A stretch of 22,592 nucleotides of DNA from a virus: positions 1 through 22,592 of the IMG/VR virus record IMGVR_UViG_3300048006_000060. One strand, written 5' to 3'. Under the pieces are notes generated by a model. That model searched no databases and was not told the DNA's origin. It was given only the letters and a program-made list of their open reading frames with translations. The translations under genes and the position numbers were made by a program. Of this stretch, positions 8,087-15,773 are shown piece by piece. Each line of letters begins with the position of its first letter. The stretch's first letter is position 1.

Positions 8087-9786
8087 ACGCTACTGTACTA
8101 GAGCTTACTGAAGAAGAGTTCGAAGAAGAGAAGGTCAGGGGCTCGAAAGCCTCTGGCGCACCTGTTGCTGTCGAAATTTCTGCTGAGGAGTTTGAGGCAG
8201 AGAAGAAGGGCGTACAACAACAACAGGAAAAACTCGCGGAGATTGGTGTATCTCCTGACGAGCCACAGGACACTAGGTCACCACTCAAGCGGTTTGAGGA
8301 CAACGCCCTAGAGTCTATCACAGGTCGCGTACAGCAGGCGTCTGACATCTACAGGGAAGAGGGAGAGTACTCTGACGGACTAGCACCCTCAAGTAAATTC
8401 TTAGGCGGCGCTGGTGCTATGGCTGGCCTAGGGTGGGACTTGTTTGGAGACATCTACACACTGTCTGCAGACGGTTACTCACTCATGATCCCTGATGACA
8501 TAGAAGACGCGGCTAAGCAAGAGATACAGGACGCCGTTACTGCTTTCGTAGAGCACCCGTTGGGTAAGAAAGCACAGCAGGCACTAGAGGCTGGTCAGGA
8601 GAAGTGGATAGAGTTTAAGAAAGAGAACCCTGAGATGGCCTTGGTTGTCGAGAGTGTGTTTAACGTGTCAGGATGGCACAGACGAGGACCAGACGCTAAG
8701 CCAGTGAGGGTAGGTGACGATTCTCTGCCTAACGTGTCTACGTTTGACGAGAAGTCTAGAACCGTTAGTCAGATGTCGGTACTTGAGCGTGGAATCTGGA
8801 AGGTCATAGCACCCCGTAAGTCTTACGAGCAGACTAACCAGCAGACTACGGAGCCTCGTGGGATATTCCGCAGGCAAGACACTATTCTGTCTCAGCTAGA
8901 GCGTAGGGTGATTGACACAGTTAAAAGGTACGCCCGTGTTGACCCGTCTAGGACTGATAGGGCTAACGCCAAGAGTCTAACGTCAGCCATTACTAACCTA
9001 GACGCCAAGCTACTGAAGCTACTGAAGGCAGACAGGTCTGAGGTATCACACGGTCAAGCACAGCAGACTATGGCTACTAAGCTGACAGCGTGGATCTCAG
9101 AGAACCAAGGCCTAGGGGCCAAGAGGCTCGCAGAAGAATCTAAACGCGCTATGGCGCAAGTTCAGCAGATACTCTCGTCACACCCGCAGACTGCTGTGGG
9201 TATGCTCGCGGCCCGTAGGGAGCTAGACCGTTGGATCAAGAAGAACTACGGTGCTGACACGCTCAAGCGTCAAGAGGGTAAGAAAGGCGCTATAGCCCGT
9301 AACGAGATCTTTGGCATCATTCGTCGCACCATGAACGAGGCTATGGACACGGGGCAGAACAAGACAGCCACAAAGATCCTGCAGGATGAGTCAGACCTTT
9401 TGACTGCTCTGGGAACCATTAACGCCAGAGTGCCAGAGGGTGACACAGTGTTCGCTAGACTCAGAGACAACTTGGGAGCCATGAATATCCACATGCCTAC
9501 CACACCTCTGGGACAGGCGGCAACCGTAAATGCAGCGATGAACAGCAAGATGTTGCCTTTCTTTGCGGGCCTCGTCACTACGTACACAGGCCTAGGTCTC
9601 GCTAAACGTGCTTACTCTAAGCTACACTACCAGAAGGAGCTAAGGTTAATTCTGGAGAGCATCAACGACGGCATCAAGGTAGCTACTAACGAGGACATGG
9701 TGAAGGCACTCAGGGCCGACAGAGCCGCTATCATTGAAGTGTACAAGGGGTACATGGAAGACGCTGAGGAAGAGTCTGATGACTGA
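8083..9786 (+). CDS. Putative internal virion protein, acidic N-terminus
   Basis: A 567-residue protein, family not recognised. The N-terminus carries two copies of a short acidic motif: LTEEEFEEEK near residue 8 and ISAEEFEAEK near residue 30. Residues about 105-125 are Gly/Ala-rich and hydrophobic. The central 200 residues are helical and strongly charged (Arg/Lys/Glu/Gln). A second hydrophobic segment lies near 483-500 (FFAGLVTTYTGLGLA). Large, mostly helical proteins with scattered hydrophobic patches are typical of proteins that podoviruses eject to form a trans-envelope channel, and the position agrees; both are inference. No lytic transglycosylase motif is visible. The start is fixed by ATGA overlap with the preceding gene. 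Confidence 0.65.
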   Translation: MNATVLELTEEEFEEEKVRGSKASGAPVAVEISAEEFEAEKKGVQQQQEKLAEIGVSPDEPQDTRSPLKRFEDNALESITGRVQQASDIYREEGEYSDGLAPSSKFLGGAGAMAGLGWDLFGDIYTLSADGYSLMIPDDIEDAAKQEIQDAVTAFVEHPLGKKAQQALEAGQEKWIEFKKENPEMALVVESVFNVSGWHRRGPDAKPVRVGDDSLPNVSTFDEKSRTVSQMSVLERGIWKVIAPRKSYEQTNQQTTEPRGIFRRQDTILSQLERRVIDTVKRYARVDPSRTDRANAKSLTSAITNLDAKLLKLLKADRSEVSHGQAQQTMATKLTAWISENQGLGAKRLAEESKRAMAQVQQILSSHPQTAVGMLAARRELDRWIKKNYGADTLKRQEGKKGAIARNEIFGIIRRTMNEAMDTGQNKTATKILQDESDLLTALGTINARVPEGDTVFARLRDNLGAMNIHMPTTPLGQAATVNAAMNSKMLPFFAGLVTTYTGLGLAKRAYSKLHYQKELRLILESINDGIKVATNEDMVKALRADRAAIIEVYKGYMEDAEEESDD

Positions 9787-11533
9787 TACGTGGGTTAGCC
9801 GCAATCTATATCTAGCGGAGCTACGTGAGAGGGCTAGAGAAACCGAGAGGCAGTACTCTGAGCAGGCCGTAGGCGCTGTGGTTGATAAGGTGTCAGACAT
9901 AGGAAGCTCTATCTCTCAGACTGCTCAAGACAGTTTTAACAGGTCTATGGAAGCCGCTAGAAAGCGCCGTGAAATGGAGATGCAGTTTGCACAAGAGGGC
10001 ATGACTGCGGAAGGCTTAGGTCGGTACGCTGAAGAGTCTCTGGCGCAGGCCGCAGGAGTCGCGGGTACTGTCCTGTCTCCTGTCACAGGTGCGGCTGAGG
10101 AGCTAACTCCGGACCTAGGCGTAACACAAGCTATCGCTGAGTCCGCTGTAGGTCAGAAAGCAGGGGAGTTAATGAAGGAGTACCCTAGGACCACGAGGAA
10201 CACGCTAAACGCTCTAGAGGCTGGAAGCTGGTTCCCCGGAATGAAGATGTTGGGGCGTACCGCTAACGCTGTCATAGACAACATGCCAACTCAGCTAGAC
10301 GGTTTCTACAGTGGTAACCCAGTAGGCGCTGTAGCCAAGGGTGCAACAGGGGCTGTCCCCGGAATGTTGGCGCAGATGCTTAGACCCCAGAGACAGGCCG
10401 AGAGGCGCGTCATAGGTACTGGAGTGGGCCGTAGGTCTGAGTACGTAACTAACCCTAAGCAGAGTGTGGTTACGGGTAATATGCTGGCTAGCTCTGCGTT
10501 AGACAAGCAGTACACTAGGACCCCAGAAGGCGGGGATAACGTAGTACAAAACAGTGCTGAGGTCCAGAGGTACGTAGACGGTAGTTTTGACGTAAGTGAC
10601 CAGAAGGCGATCAGGGCAGGCCTCGCGTCTCTGGAACCAGACACACCCGATGTGATCTTGGACGCCGCGATGGAACACTGGCAAACGGTACAGGGTATAG
10701 ACAGGAGACCCGGAGGAACCACGGCTGTAGTCCGTAGGCCGTTGTCTGGTGAGAAGCTGTCCGGAGAGGCCACAGGAACAGCTACAACAGCGTCTTCTGT
10801 GTCTAGGTCACTAGCTAGCCCTAAGACTCTAGAGGCGGCTCAGAAGGCTCTACCGGACGCTGAGGGCATAGACTTCTACAACCAGTACTTGACAATCGCT
10901 AAACACGCTAACAACGACAACGTCAGAAGGGCCGCGTATAACGAGAAGCTACCCAAAGGGACCACGGGAGCAGACCTACAGCAGGATTACTGGAGAGGCC
11001 TGTACAATCAAAGTCAAGGTAAAAAAGTAACAGAAAAACAACAGCAGGCTCTTGACTTCTTTTCGGACGCTAGTCCTATTAAGATGACAGACAGGGGGGA
11101 CGGGATCTATACGCTACAGGACACAACCAAGTCAGCCGCGCAAGACTTAGGCGGCATGAACCAGTTCTTAGCTATCGACGTAAACAAGGACAAGGTGTGG
11201 ACTATGGGATCAGACGGTCACGACCTGTTTGGAGTCAACCCTGCAGGCGCTAACGATCTGGTAAACCTCGTGCCTATCCATTCGTTTGACGTAGGCACTA
11301 AGAAATCTTATCCCAAGTCGGGAGGAGTAGAGGTAAACCTTAGCCGTATAGAAGAGCTTACAGGGATGCCTAGGCTGAAAGGAGAATCAGCAACTGCGTA
11401 TCAGAAGAGAGTCATGAGAGACTACAAGGGTACTGCTGAGTTACAGGACTACCTAGAAGTAGGTAAAAATGTTGTCGGCGCAGGAATGTTAACATCAACC
11501 GTAGCAGGAGTAAATGAAGATGAAGAAAGATAA
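9779..11533 (+). CDS. Putative internal virion protein (last large virion gene)
   Basis: 584 residues from the ATG at 9779 (MTDTWVSRNLYLAELR). An in-frame ATG lies further upstream at 9734, but 9779 gives the usual short overlap (8 bp) and has GAGGAAGAG just before it, so I prefer it. The N-terminal third is helical and rich in Ala/Glu/Arg. The middle is basic and mixed. The C-terminal part (about 375-550) looks like a compact folded domain with segments such as FLAIDVNKDKVWTMGSDGHDLFGVN. I see no catalytic signature that I can name. By position it belongs with the ejection proteins. A domain with enzymatic activity at the C-terminus is possible but unproven. Confidence 0.65.
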   Translation: MTDTWVSRNLYLAELRERARETERQYSEQAVGAVVDKVSDIGSSISQTAQDSFNRSMEAARKRREMEMQFAQEGMTAEGLGRYAEESLAQAAGVAGTVLSPVTGAAEELTPDLGVTQAIAESAVGQKAGELMKEYPRTTRNTLNALEAGSWFPGMKMLGRTANAVIDNMPTQLDGFYSGNPVGAVAKGATGAVPGMLAQMLRPQRQAERRVIGTGVGRRSEYVTNPKQSVVTGNMLASSALDKQYTRTPEGGDNVVQNSAEVQRYVDGSFDVSDQKAIRAGLASLEPDTPDVILDAAMEHWQTVQGIDRRPGGTTAVVRRPLSGEKLSGEATGTATTASSVSRSLASPKTLEAAQKALPDAEGIDFYNQYLTIAKHANNDNVRRAAYNEKLPKGTTGADLQQDYWRGLYNQSQGKKVTEKQQQALDFFSDASPIKMTDRGDGIYTLQDTTKSAAQDLGGMNQFLAIDVNKDKVWTMGSDGHDLFGVNPAGANDLVNLVPIHSFDVGTKKSYPKSGGVEVNLSRIEELTGMPRLKGESATAYQKRVMRDYKGTAELQDYLEVGKNVVGAGMLTSTVAGVNEDEER

Positions 11534-11714
11534 AGACGATCACACAGTAGAGTACACGCCCATCGACTACCACTGTCTAGGACACTCTCAGAAAGAGCGA
11601 GTGAAGTCTATGCAGTCTAAGGGAATCTCTACTCCCTATGATGCCGCTAGTACACCACAGGAAGTAGAGGGTCATGTAGCTGAGAAACGCTACGGCACTA
11701 TCTTTTTCCTATAA
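11520..11714 (+). CDS. Small hypothetical protein at the end of the virion arm
   Basis: 64 residues from the ATG at 11520. An ATG two codons earlier (11514) lies too close to the GGAG sequence at about 11507-11510, whereas 11520 has a 9-bp spacing. The N-terminus is very charged (Lys/Asp), then a mixed segment HCLGHSQKERVKSMQSKG follows, ending in the hydrophobic YGTIFFL. No family recognised. It overlaps the end of the preceding gene by 14 bp, and its last 6 bp overlap the end of the ribonucleotide reductase gene on the other strand. Confidence 0.6.
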   Translation: MKKDKDDHTVEYTPIDYHCLGHSQKERVKSMQSKGISTPYDAASTPQEVEGHVAEKRYGTIFFL

Positions 11715-13580
11715 CTCACAGTTATTACCTGTACAGGCTAGCTGTTGGCTACCCTCAGTCATATCAGAGGCTTCACTGATGTCCCAGTCTATCTGGGTCG
11801 GGAAGTCCTTCTGAAGTGCCTTGAGGGTGGCCTTATCTACAGGTTCATAAGGGGCCTGTTGGTACGTATGATCTGAGTAAGGCAGGAACGAGATTCCAGA
11901 GACCTTATCAAACTTATTGTACAGCCACTGTCCCACCTCCAGAAACTCCTCGTCACGGTAGTAGCAAGTCATCGACGGCTTGTGCTCACACCAGTAGTCC
12001 TGATAGATCTCCCACAGTTCCAACTGCTCCATAGCACCCATGTCTGAGGCTGTCACAGCGCCCTCAGGAGCCGCTATAGGGAAGGAGAATACCTTGGTAC
12101 TGGGGTTCATGAGATCGTCCTCTGACGGGACTCCTGCGGCCTCTAGGACGGAACACAGGGGGTCGCGTCCGTCAGCCCGTACCCGCCGAACATAGTGACT
12201 GCTGTACCTAGGGTGAATCCCACTAGCACTATCGACCAACTGACTAACAGTACCACTAGGCTTAACCGCAGTAATTGCGACAGACGGATTAATGCCCAGT
12301 TTCTTAGCCCACCTCTCGTTTGTAACAATCGCTTCATTTCTCATCTCCGTAAGCCACTTCTTAAGCTTAGCCTTGTCCCCACGGCCTGACAGTAGCGGGT
12401 GATCCATGATGCCTGTCAGAGATACCCCTAGGAGCGCCTCTTCTTCCGTGTTAGTCTTCCAGATGTTCCTGAGATACCTAAAGTCAGTCAGGGTAGCCTG
12501 CAGTGTACCTAGGATCGTAGCCACCCGTACCTTCTGCTTGAGTGTAGTCAGGGTGTCCTGAGGTCTTACTACGACTTCTGACAGATTGCAAAATTGATAC
12601 GGTTTTAAGATTATCTCTGAACATGGGTTAGTTCCAAAATCGCACTCACTATCCCTGCGTCCGTTCTTAGCCGCCTGCTTCTGACTAGCGACACGAGAAA
12701 ACACGCCACGTTCGCCAGAGCGTGACTCGTACAAGCTAGTCCACTCGTTCAAGAAAGCTTCAAAGTCAGGCTTCTCTGTGTAGCAGGCAGAGTTATTCGC
12801 TAGTCCACGCTGAGGCTCATCTACCCACCACTGTCCGTGCTTAGAGCGCCGGAGGCGGTCATCTGTTAGGTTGGAGAGTGAGATAAGGGCGCTTCTGCGT
12901 ACCCCTCCAACGACTATACACGATGCGATCTTACAGCAAAGATCGTGGCATTCAATGGAGCTAAGCTTTCTACCAGATGCTCCTTGAAAGAGTTCCGTGG
13001 TAAATTTGAAGAGATCGACGAGAGGTTCTGGACCACTTGCACGGCCTCCGAAAGTCTTGAGTGGGGAACCTGCGCTTCGTACGTTACTAACGTCCCATCG
13101 GGGAAGCTGACCTGAATACAGCAGTGATACCAGTTCCCTAAACGATTTCGCCCATCCGATCTTCGAATCTGCAACATGGATAACTGTGTCTGTGGCATGG
13201 AAGTCCTCCGCGACTTCTGGTAGCTTAGTGATGTACTGACGCTCTACAGAGTATCCTACACCTGTGCCGCAGAGAAGTACGTACATCAGTTCGTCAAAGC
13301 TTCTGGGGCTGTCTATAGGCAGGTACGAGCAGTTAAACCCTGCTACGTTATCACGCTCTAGGGCCTCTCCCGCAGTCATGAGTGCTCTCATGCTGGGCAT
13401 TACCTCTAGGTTAGTGATAGCCTCAGTGACTCCTGTTACGTCCTCACCCTTGAGGCTCCCCCGGTCTACCCAGAATTGCACGTAGCGGCCTACGGTTTCT
13501 TCCCAAGTCTCCCTACGCTTCTCCTCTGGCAAGTATCTAGCGTATCGGGACTTGTGTATGTACTGTTGGTATGCGTCCAT
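11709..13580 (-). CDS. nrdJ: Ribonucleotide reductase, class II (adenosylcobalamin-dependent)
   Basis: 623 residues. Reduces ribonucleotides to deoxyribonucleotides for phage DNA synthesis using a B12-derived radical, so it needs neither oxygen nor a second subunit. All key residues expected for the monomeric Lactobacillus-type enzyme appear present: NPCSE at 318-322 (C320 the thiyl-radical cysteine, E322 the catalytic acid), C331 eleven residues later (same spacing as C408/C419 in L. leichmannii), the partner C84 in GFNCSYL, PSGTVSQL at 441-448, and the C-terminal swinging pair C616/C621 (CTGNNC). No intein or split is seen. The start ATG directly abuts the TAG of the upstream gene, with AGGAGTGA as ribosome-binding site. 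It is the last gene of the replication operon. Confidence 0.95.
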   Translation of the reverse strand: MDAYQQYIHKSRYARYLPEEKRRETWEETVGRYVQFWVDRGSLKGEDVTGVTEAITNLEVMPSMRALMTAGEALERDNVAGFNCSYLPIDSPRSFDELMYVLLCGTGVGYSVERQYITKLPEVAEDFHATDTVIHVADSKIGWAKSFRELVSLLYSGQLPRWDVSNVRSAGSPLKTFGGRASGPEPLVDLFKFTTELFQGASGRKLSSIECHDLCCKIASCIVVGGVRRSALISLSNLTDDRLRRSKHGQWWVDEPQRGLANNSACYTEKPDFEAFLNEWTSLYESRSGERGVFSRVASQKQAAKNGRRDSECDFGTNPCSEIILKPYQFCNLSEVVVRPQDTLTTLKQKVRVATILGTLQATLTDFRYLRNIWKTNTEEEALLGVSLTGIMDHPLLSGRGDKAKLKKWLTEMRNEAIVTNERWAKKLGINPSVAITAVKPSGTVSQLVDSASGIHPRYSSHYVRRVRADGRDPLCSVLEAAGVPSEDDLMNPSTKVFSFPIAAPEGAVTASDMGAMEQLELWEIYQDYWCEHKPSMTCYYRDEEFLEVGQWLYNKFDKVSGISFLPYSDHTYQQAPYEPVDKATLKALQKDFPTQIDWDISEASDMTEGSQQLACTGNNCEL

Positions 13581-13841
13581 CTATTCTGTCACTCCTAGTG
13601 TCTCGTTCATGATTGCTTGAGAGGCCATCTGCAGGAGCATGTACACACCGTCAGGGTACTGCTCGTTGGAGGCCACCTCAAAAGTCTCTCCGTCTTCGTA
13701 CATGATTACTGCACACTTCATGTTTCTCCCGTTCTCCTCGTGATCCATAGCTTTACTCACGAACACCGACAGAAACTCAGAGGTTGGTACTTCCTCCCGT
13801 GTGTCTTTCTTTTTACCAAAGTCGCCGTCTATGACTTTCAT
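13581..13841 (-). CDS. Small hypothetical protein between DUF3310 and nrdJ
   Basis: 86 residues, family not recognised. The N-terminus is charged (KVIDGDFGKKK), followed by a predicted helix and a beta-type segment (CAVIMYEDGETFEVAS near 43-58) and a C-terminal helix (VYMLLQMASQAIMNE). Start overlaps the upstream stop (ATGA, 13838-13841) and its TAG directly abuts the ATG of nrdJ, so it is translated as part of the operon. It is probably a small cytosolic protein; no catalytic motif is visible. Confidence 0.75.
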   Translation of the reverse strand: MKVIDGDFGKKKDTREEVPTSEFLSVFVSKAMDHEENGRNMKCAVIMYEDGETFEVASNEQYPDGVYMLLQMASQAIMNETLGVTE

Positions 13842-14245
13842 AGGGCCACCTCCTTGATTAACCAGTCTAGATAGACCTTAGCTTTCTTAAGATCCTCCAG
13901 CCCGTTCTTGTACTCGTATCTCCACAGGTACTTCAAGCAGTTCCCCTTGAGATACCCCTTGTACTCCTGAGGGTGCATAGACGCCTTGATTGCTTCAATG
14001 GCCTCAATAGCACCTCTGTTGTAGTGGTCAGGAGCGCCTACAGGGTCGTGGTTGTCCTGCGGGTGGTACAGTTTACCCGTGAAGGTTTTGCTGACCTTGT
14101 CCCACTCAGCGGGGGTAGCATCGGTTATAGACATTTCTTTACACTCCTCAAATTTCTTTTGGCACTCCTCCGGTGGTACTCCAGACTCCTCGCACACCTG
14201 CCTGCGAATCTCACAGTTTGTGTAGTAAGTCCACTCATTATTCAC
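13838..14245 (-). CDS. DUF3310 family protein (T7 gp1.7 / SaV-like)
   Basis: About 135 residues from a GTG at 14243-14245, preceded by GGGAAGGCGA. A TTG further upstream at 14272 would overlap the previous gene by 35 bp and is less likely. The C-terminal 70 residues are a clear DUF3310 domain: DHYNRGAIEAIEAIKA, then YLKGNCLKYLWRYEYKNGLEDLKKA and a final WLI. In T7 a protein of this family (gp1.7) acts as a nucleotide kinase, so a role in nucleotide supply fits the adjacent reductase; that activity here is inference. The N-terminal 60 residues, with several Cys and Glu residues, are an extension not needed for the domain. The stop overlaps the next gene (ATGA). Confidence 0.8.
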   Translation of the reverse strand: MNNEWTYYTNCEIRRQVCEESGVPPEECQKKFEECKEMSITDATPAEWDKVSKTFTGKLYHPQDNHDPVGAPDHYNRGAIEAIEAIKASMHPQEYKGYLKGNCLKYLWRYEYKNGLEDLKKAKVYLDWLIKEVAL

Positions 14246-14393
14246 TCTCGCCTTCCCAACCGTCACATTCAAAGGTAACTATAGCCATGTAGCCCCACTC
14301 TGGTACGTCATCGTCCACCATTACTGCATCGGGGAACCCAGCCTCTTTAGCGGCCCTCATGGTCTCGTAGTACAGAGTCACGTTAAGCGTCAT
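14238..14393 (-). CDS. Small hypothetical protein
   Basis: 51 residues from the ATG at 14391-14393, preceded by GGAGGAAG at a good spacing. An in-frame ATG 11 codons upstream (14426) lacks a ribosome-binding site and would overlap the preceding gene more. The sequence (TLYYETMRAAKEAGFPDAVMVDDD, then GYMAIVTFECDGWE) suggests a small alpha/beta fold. No family recognised. It overlaps the upstream 58-residue gene by 11 bp and the DUF3310 gene by 8 bp, consistent with coupled translation. Confidence 0.65.
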   Translation of the reverse strand: MTLNVTLYYETMRAAKEAGFPDAVMVDDDVPEWGYMAIVTFECDGWEGESE

Positions 14394-14559
14394 AGACTTC
14401 TTCCTCCAGTTCCTCGTGAAACTCATCTACTTTTCGCAACAGCTTATCCTCAAACCTGTCTAGTATTTCTTCTGAAGATATCTGCAGTGCTTCTATCAGG
14501 TCATCTGGGTCGTAGTGTTGCAAGAGACGCTCCTTAATTTCGTCTAGTGTCAGTGACAT
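14383..14559 (-). CDS. Small acidic helical protein (58 residues)
   Basis: ATG at 14557-14559, TAA at 14383-14385. The start is preceded by AAGGAG about 10 bp upstream. It overlaps the end of the endonuclease I gene by 26 bp. The protein is almost wholly helical and acidic: MSLTLDEIKERLLQHYD at the N-terminus, then DDLIEALQISSEEILDRF and a Glu-rich end. Proteins of this style (LDEIKERLL...DPDDLIE.L.ISSEEILDRF) recur near phage replication genes as uncharacterised small proteins; I know no function. Without it there would be an unusual 140-bp gap in a gene-dense operon. Confidence 0.75.
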   Translation of the reverse strand: MSLTLDEIKERLLQHYDPDDLIEALQISSEEILDRFEDKLLRKVDEFHEELEEEVYDA

Positions 14560-14941
14560 AATCTACCAACTCCTTAAGTGTATCTATATTGTACCATAGA
14601 ATCCCGTTGTTGTCACACCATTCAGCCATAGTACGTTTGGTACTTTTGCTTACTTTCTGGTTAGGCTTCATCAGTACAAATATGAGTTCTTGTGATTCCG
14701 CGAGGCAGTTAGAGATCGAACGATACTTCTGCGTGTCTCCAGCGCGAAAGTATCCTTTGCACTCAATGAGGTAAGCTCGTCCGTTGCGCTCGTAGACAAA
14801 GTCCGGTGTATACTTTCGTTCGATCCGGTAGTCCACTTGGAACGGTTCGTAGCTAAAGCCAAATGGTTGTAACTTTTGTGCGACATCGTACTCAAACCCC
14901 GACCTAAATTCGTTAGGAAATTTCCGCGACTTTCGGCTCAT
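14534..14941 (-). CDS. Endonuclease I, Holliday-junction resolvase (T7 gp3-like)
   Basis: 135 residues, similar in size to T7 gp3 (149). The four catalytic positions of the T7 enzyme are present in order: E17 in FRSGFE (T7 E20), D47 in YTPDF (T7 D55), and E60 and K62 in IECKG (T7 E65 and K67). It cuts branched DNA, resolving recombination and replication intermediates and helping degrade host DNA. The start ATG has AGAGGTGG just upstream and lies 29 bp inside the end of the exonuclease gene. The family call is secure from motif order and spacing. Confidence 0.92.
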   Translation of the reverse strand: MSRKSRKFPNEFRSGFEYDVAQKLQPFGFSYEPFQVDYRIERKYTPDFVYERNGRAYLIECKGYFRAGDTQKYRSISNCLAESQELIFVLMKPNQKVSKSTKRTMAEWCDNNGILWYNIDTLKELVDYVTDTRRN

Positions 14942-15773
14942 TGACCACCTCTGTTAAGTATCTGGGACCACTTGAGTACAAAAACGTGCGTACTCCGGGC
15001 CAACATGTATGCTTGAACGGACAGTATGAACAACCGACTGCGAGCTTTTGATTTCCACTCTTGCCATCTGGTACGACTTCGTGGCATACCTCGGGCCATT
15101 CCGGTTGCTCTACTAGCTTTTTTACGCGGTCAATGTGCTCCCCTATGTCGTAAGAGATCTTGTCGTACACAGGAGCCTGCGTGTCCTCAGAGTCGTACAT
15201 TAGGTACGTCAGGTGTCCGTTCTGCTTGTCCATAGCTAGCCAGCCGAATTTTGTTTCCCCCTCCGAATGTGCATACCCTTTGATTTGAGCAACGTATCCA
15301 AACGGATCATCATAAGCCAGATTTCCATCCTTGAATTTCTTAAACCCAAAGCTCGACACAGACTTAACATCAGTGACAACACCATCAATTTTGCAGTCCA
15401 TAGAGCCTGTAATACCGTTGACTTCACAGATCTTTTGCTCATCAGTCACCTCGTGTCCAGAGAGTCTAGTGAGAAACAAGAGGAGTTCCTCAATCAAATG
15501 TCCGTACATAAACTTGACGTAAGTGTTAGGGGTAAGTTCCTCCTGTACGTCAGGGTTGTTAACCACGTTCCAGAGGTAGCGATCATCTCTTCCGATGTTG
15601 GACATTCGTAGCTTGCGTCCGTCTCGTTTCTCAGTGAAGAGGTTAGACATGAGTCGCTTACAGTTCTCCCCGAACCGTTCGATCTCCTCGTACAGATCAA
15701 CACCCTCAGGTATCTCCTTCTCTGAGACTACCTTGTAGATATCGTCTACGAGATTGTATATGTCATAGTTCAT
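14913..15773 (-). CDS. PD-(D/E)XK exonuclease, Cas4/RecB-like, with likely Fe-S cluster
   Basis: 286 residues. RecB-family nuclease motifs occur in order: GHLIEEL (91-97), a conserved D126 in GSMDCKIDG, D135-V-K137 as the (D/E)xK pair, and Q163-xxx-Y167 (the QxxxY signature). The C-terminus has C248-x2-C251-x5-C257, the spacing found in Cas4/AddB iron-sulphur nucleases; C38 near the N-terminus could supply the fourth ligand. It probably takes the place of a T7 gp6-type exonuclease in DNA degradation and recombination. No CRISPR locus is nearby, so a phage replication/recombination role is more likely than spacer capture. It overlaps endonuclease VII by 11 bp and endonuclease I by 29 bp. Confidence 0.85.
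   Translation of the reverse strand: MNYDIYNLVDDIYKVVSEKEIPEGVDLYEEIERFGENCKRLMSNLFTEKRDGRKLRMSNIGRDDRYLWNVVNNPDVQEELTPNTYVKFMYGHLIEELLLFLTRLSGHEVTDEQKICEVNGITGSMDCKIDGVVTDVKSVSSFGFKKFKDGNLAYDDPFGYVAQIKGYAHSEGETKFGWLAMDKQNGHLTYLMYDSEDTQAPVYDKISYDIGEHIDRVKKLVEQPEWPEVCHEVVPDGKSGNQKLAVGCSYCPFKHTCWPGVRTFLYSSGPRYLTEVVNEPKVAEIS

Noticed and set aside
9734-9778. Upstream start for the last large virion protein
   Set aside because: Would add 15 residues read entirely within the end of the preceding gene; the ATG at 9779 has a better-placed ribosome-binding site and the short overlap usual in this genome.
10306-10773. 155-codon open frame on the minus strand inside the last large virion gene
   Set aside because: Composition is that of an antisense shadow (Ser/Pro/Leu/Thr), it is wholly contained in a coherent plus-strand gene, and no start signal is seen.
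11711-11725. ATAACT-CAC-AGTTAT hairpin at the convergence point as a bidirectional terminator
   Set aside because: The stem is 6 bp and AT-rich, and no T-run follows it on either strand, so it does not meet the usual criteria.
14913-15773. Cas4-like nuclease as evidence of a CRISPR-Cas system
   Set aside because: No repeat-spacer array and no other Cas gene is visible; the gene sits in a phage replication operon.
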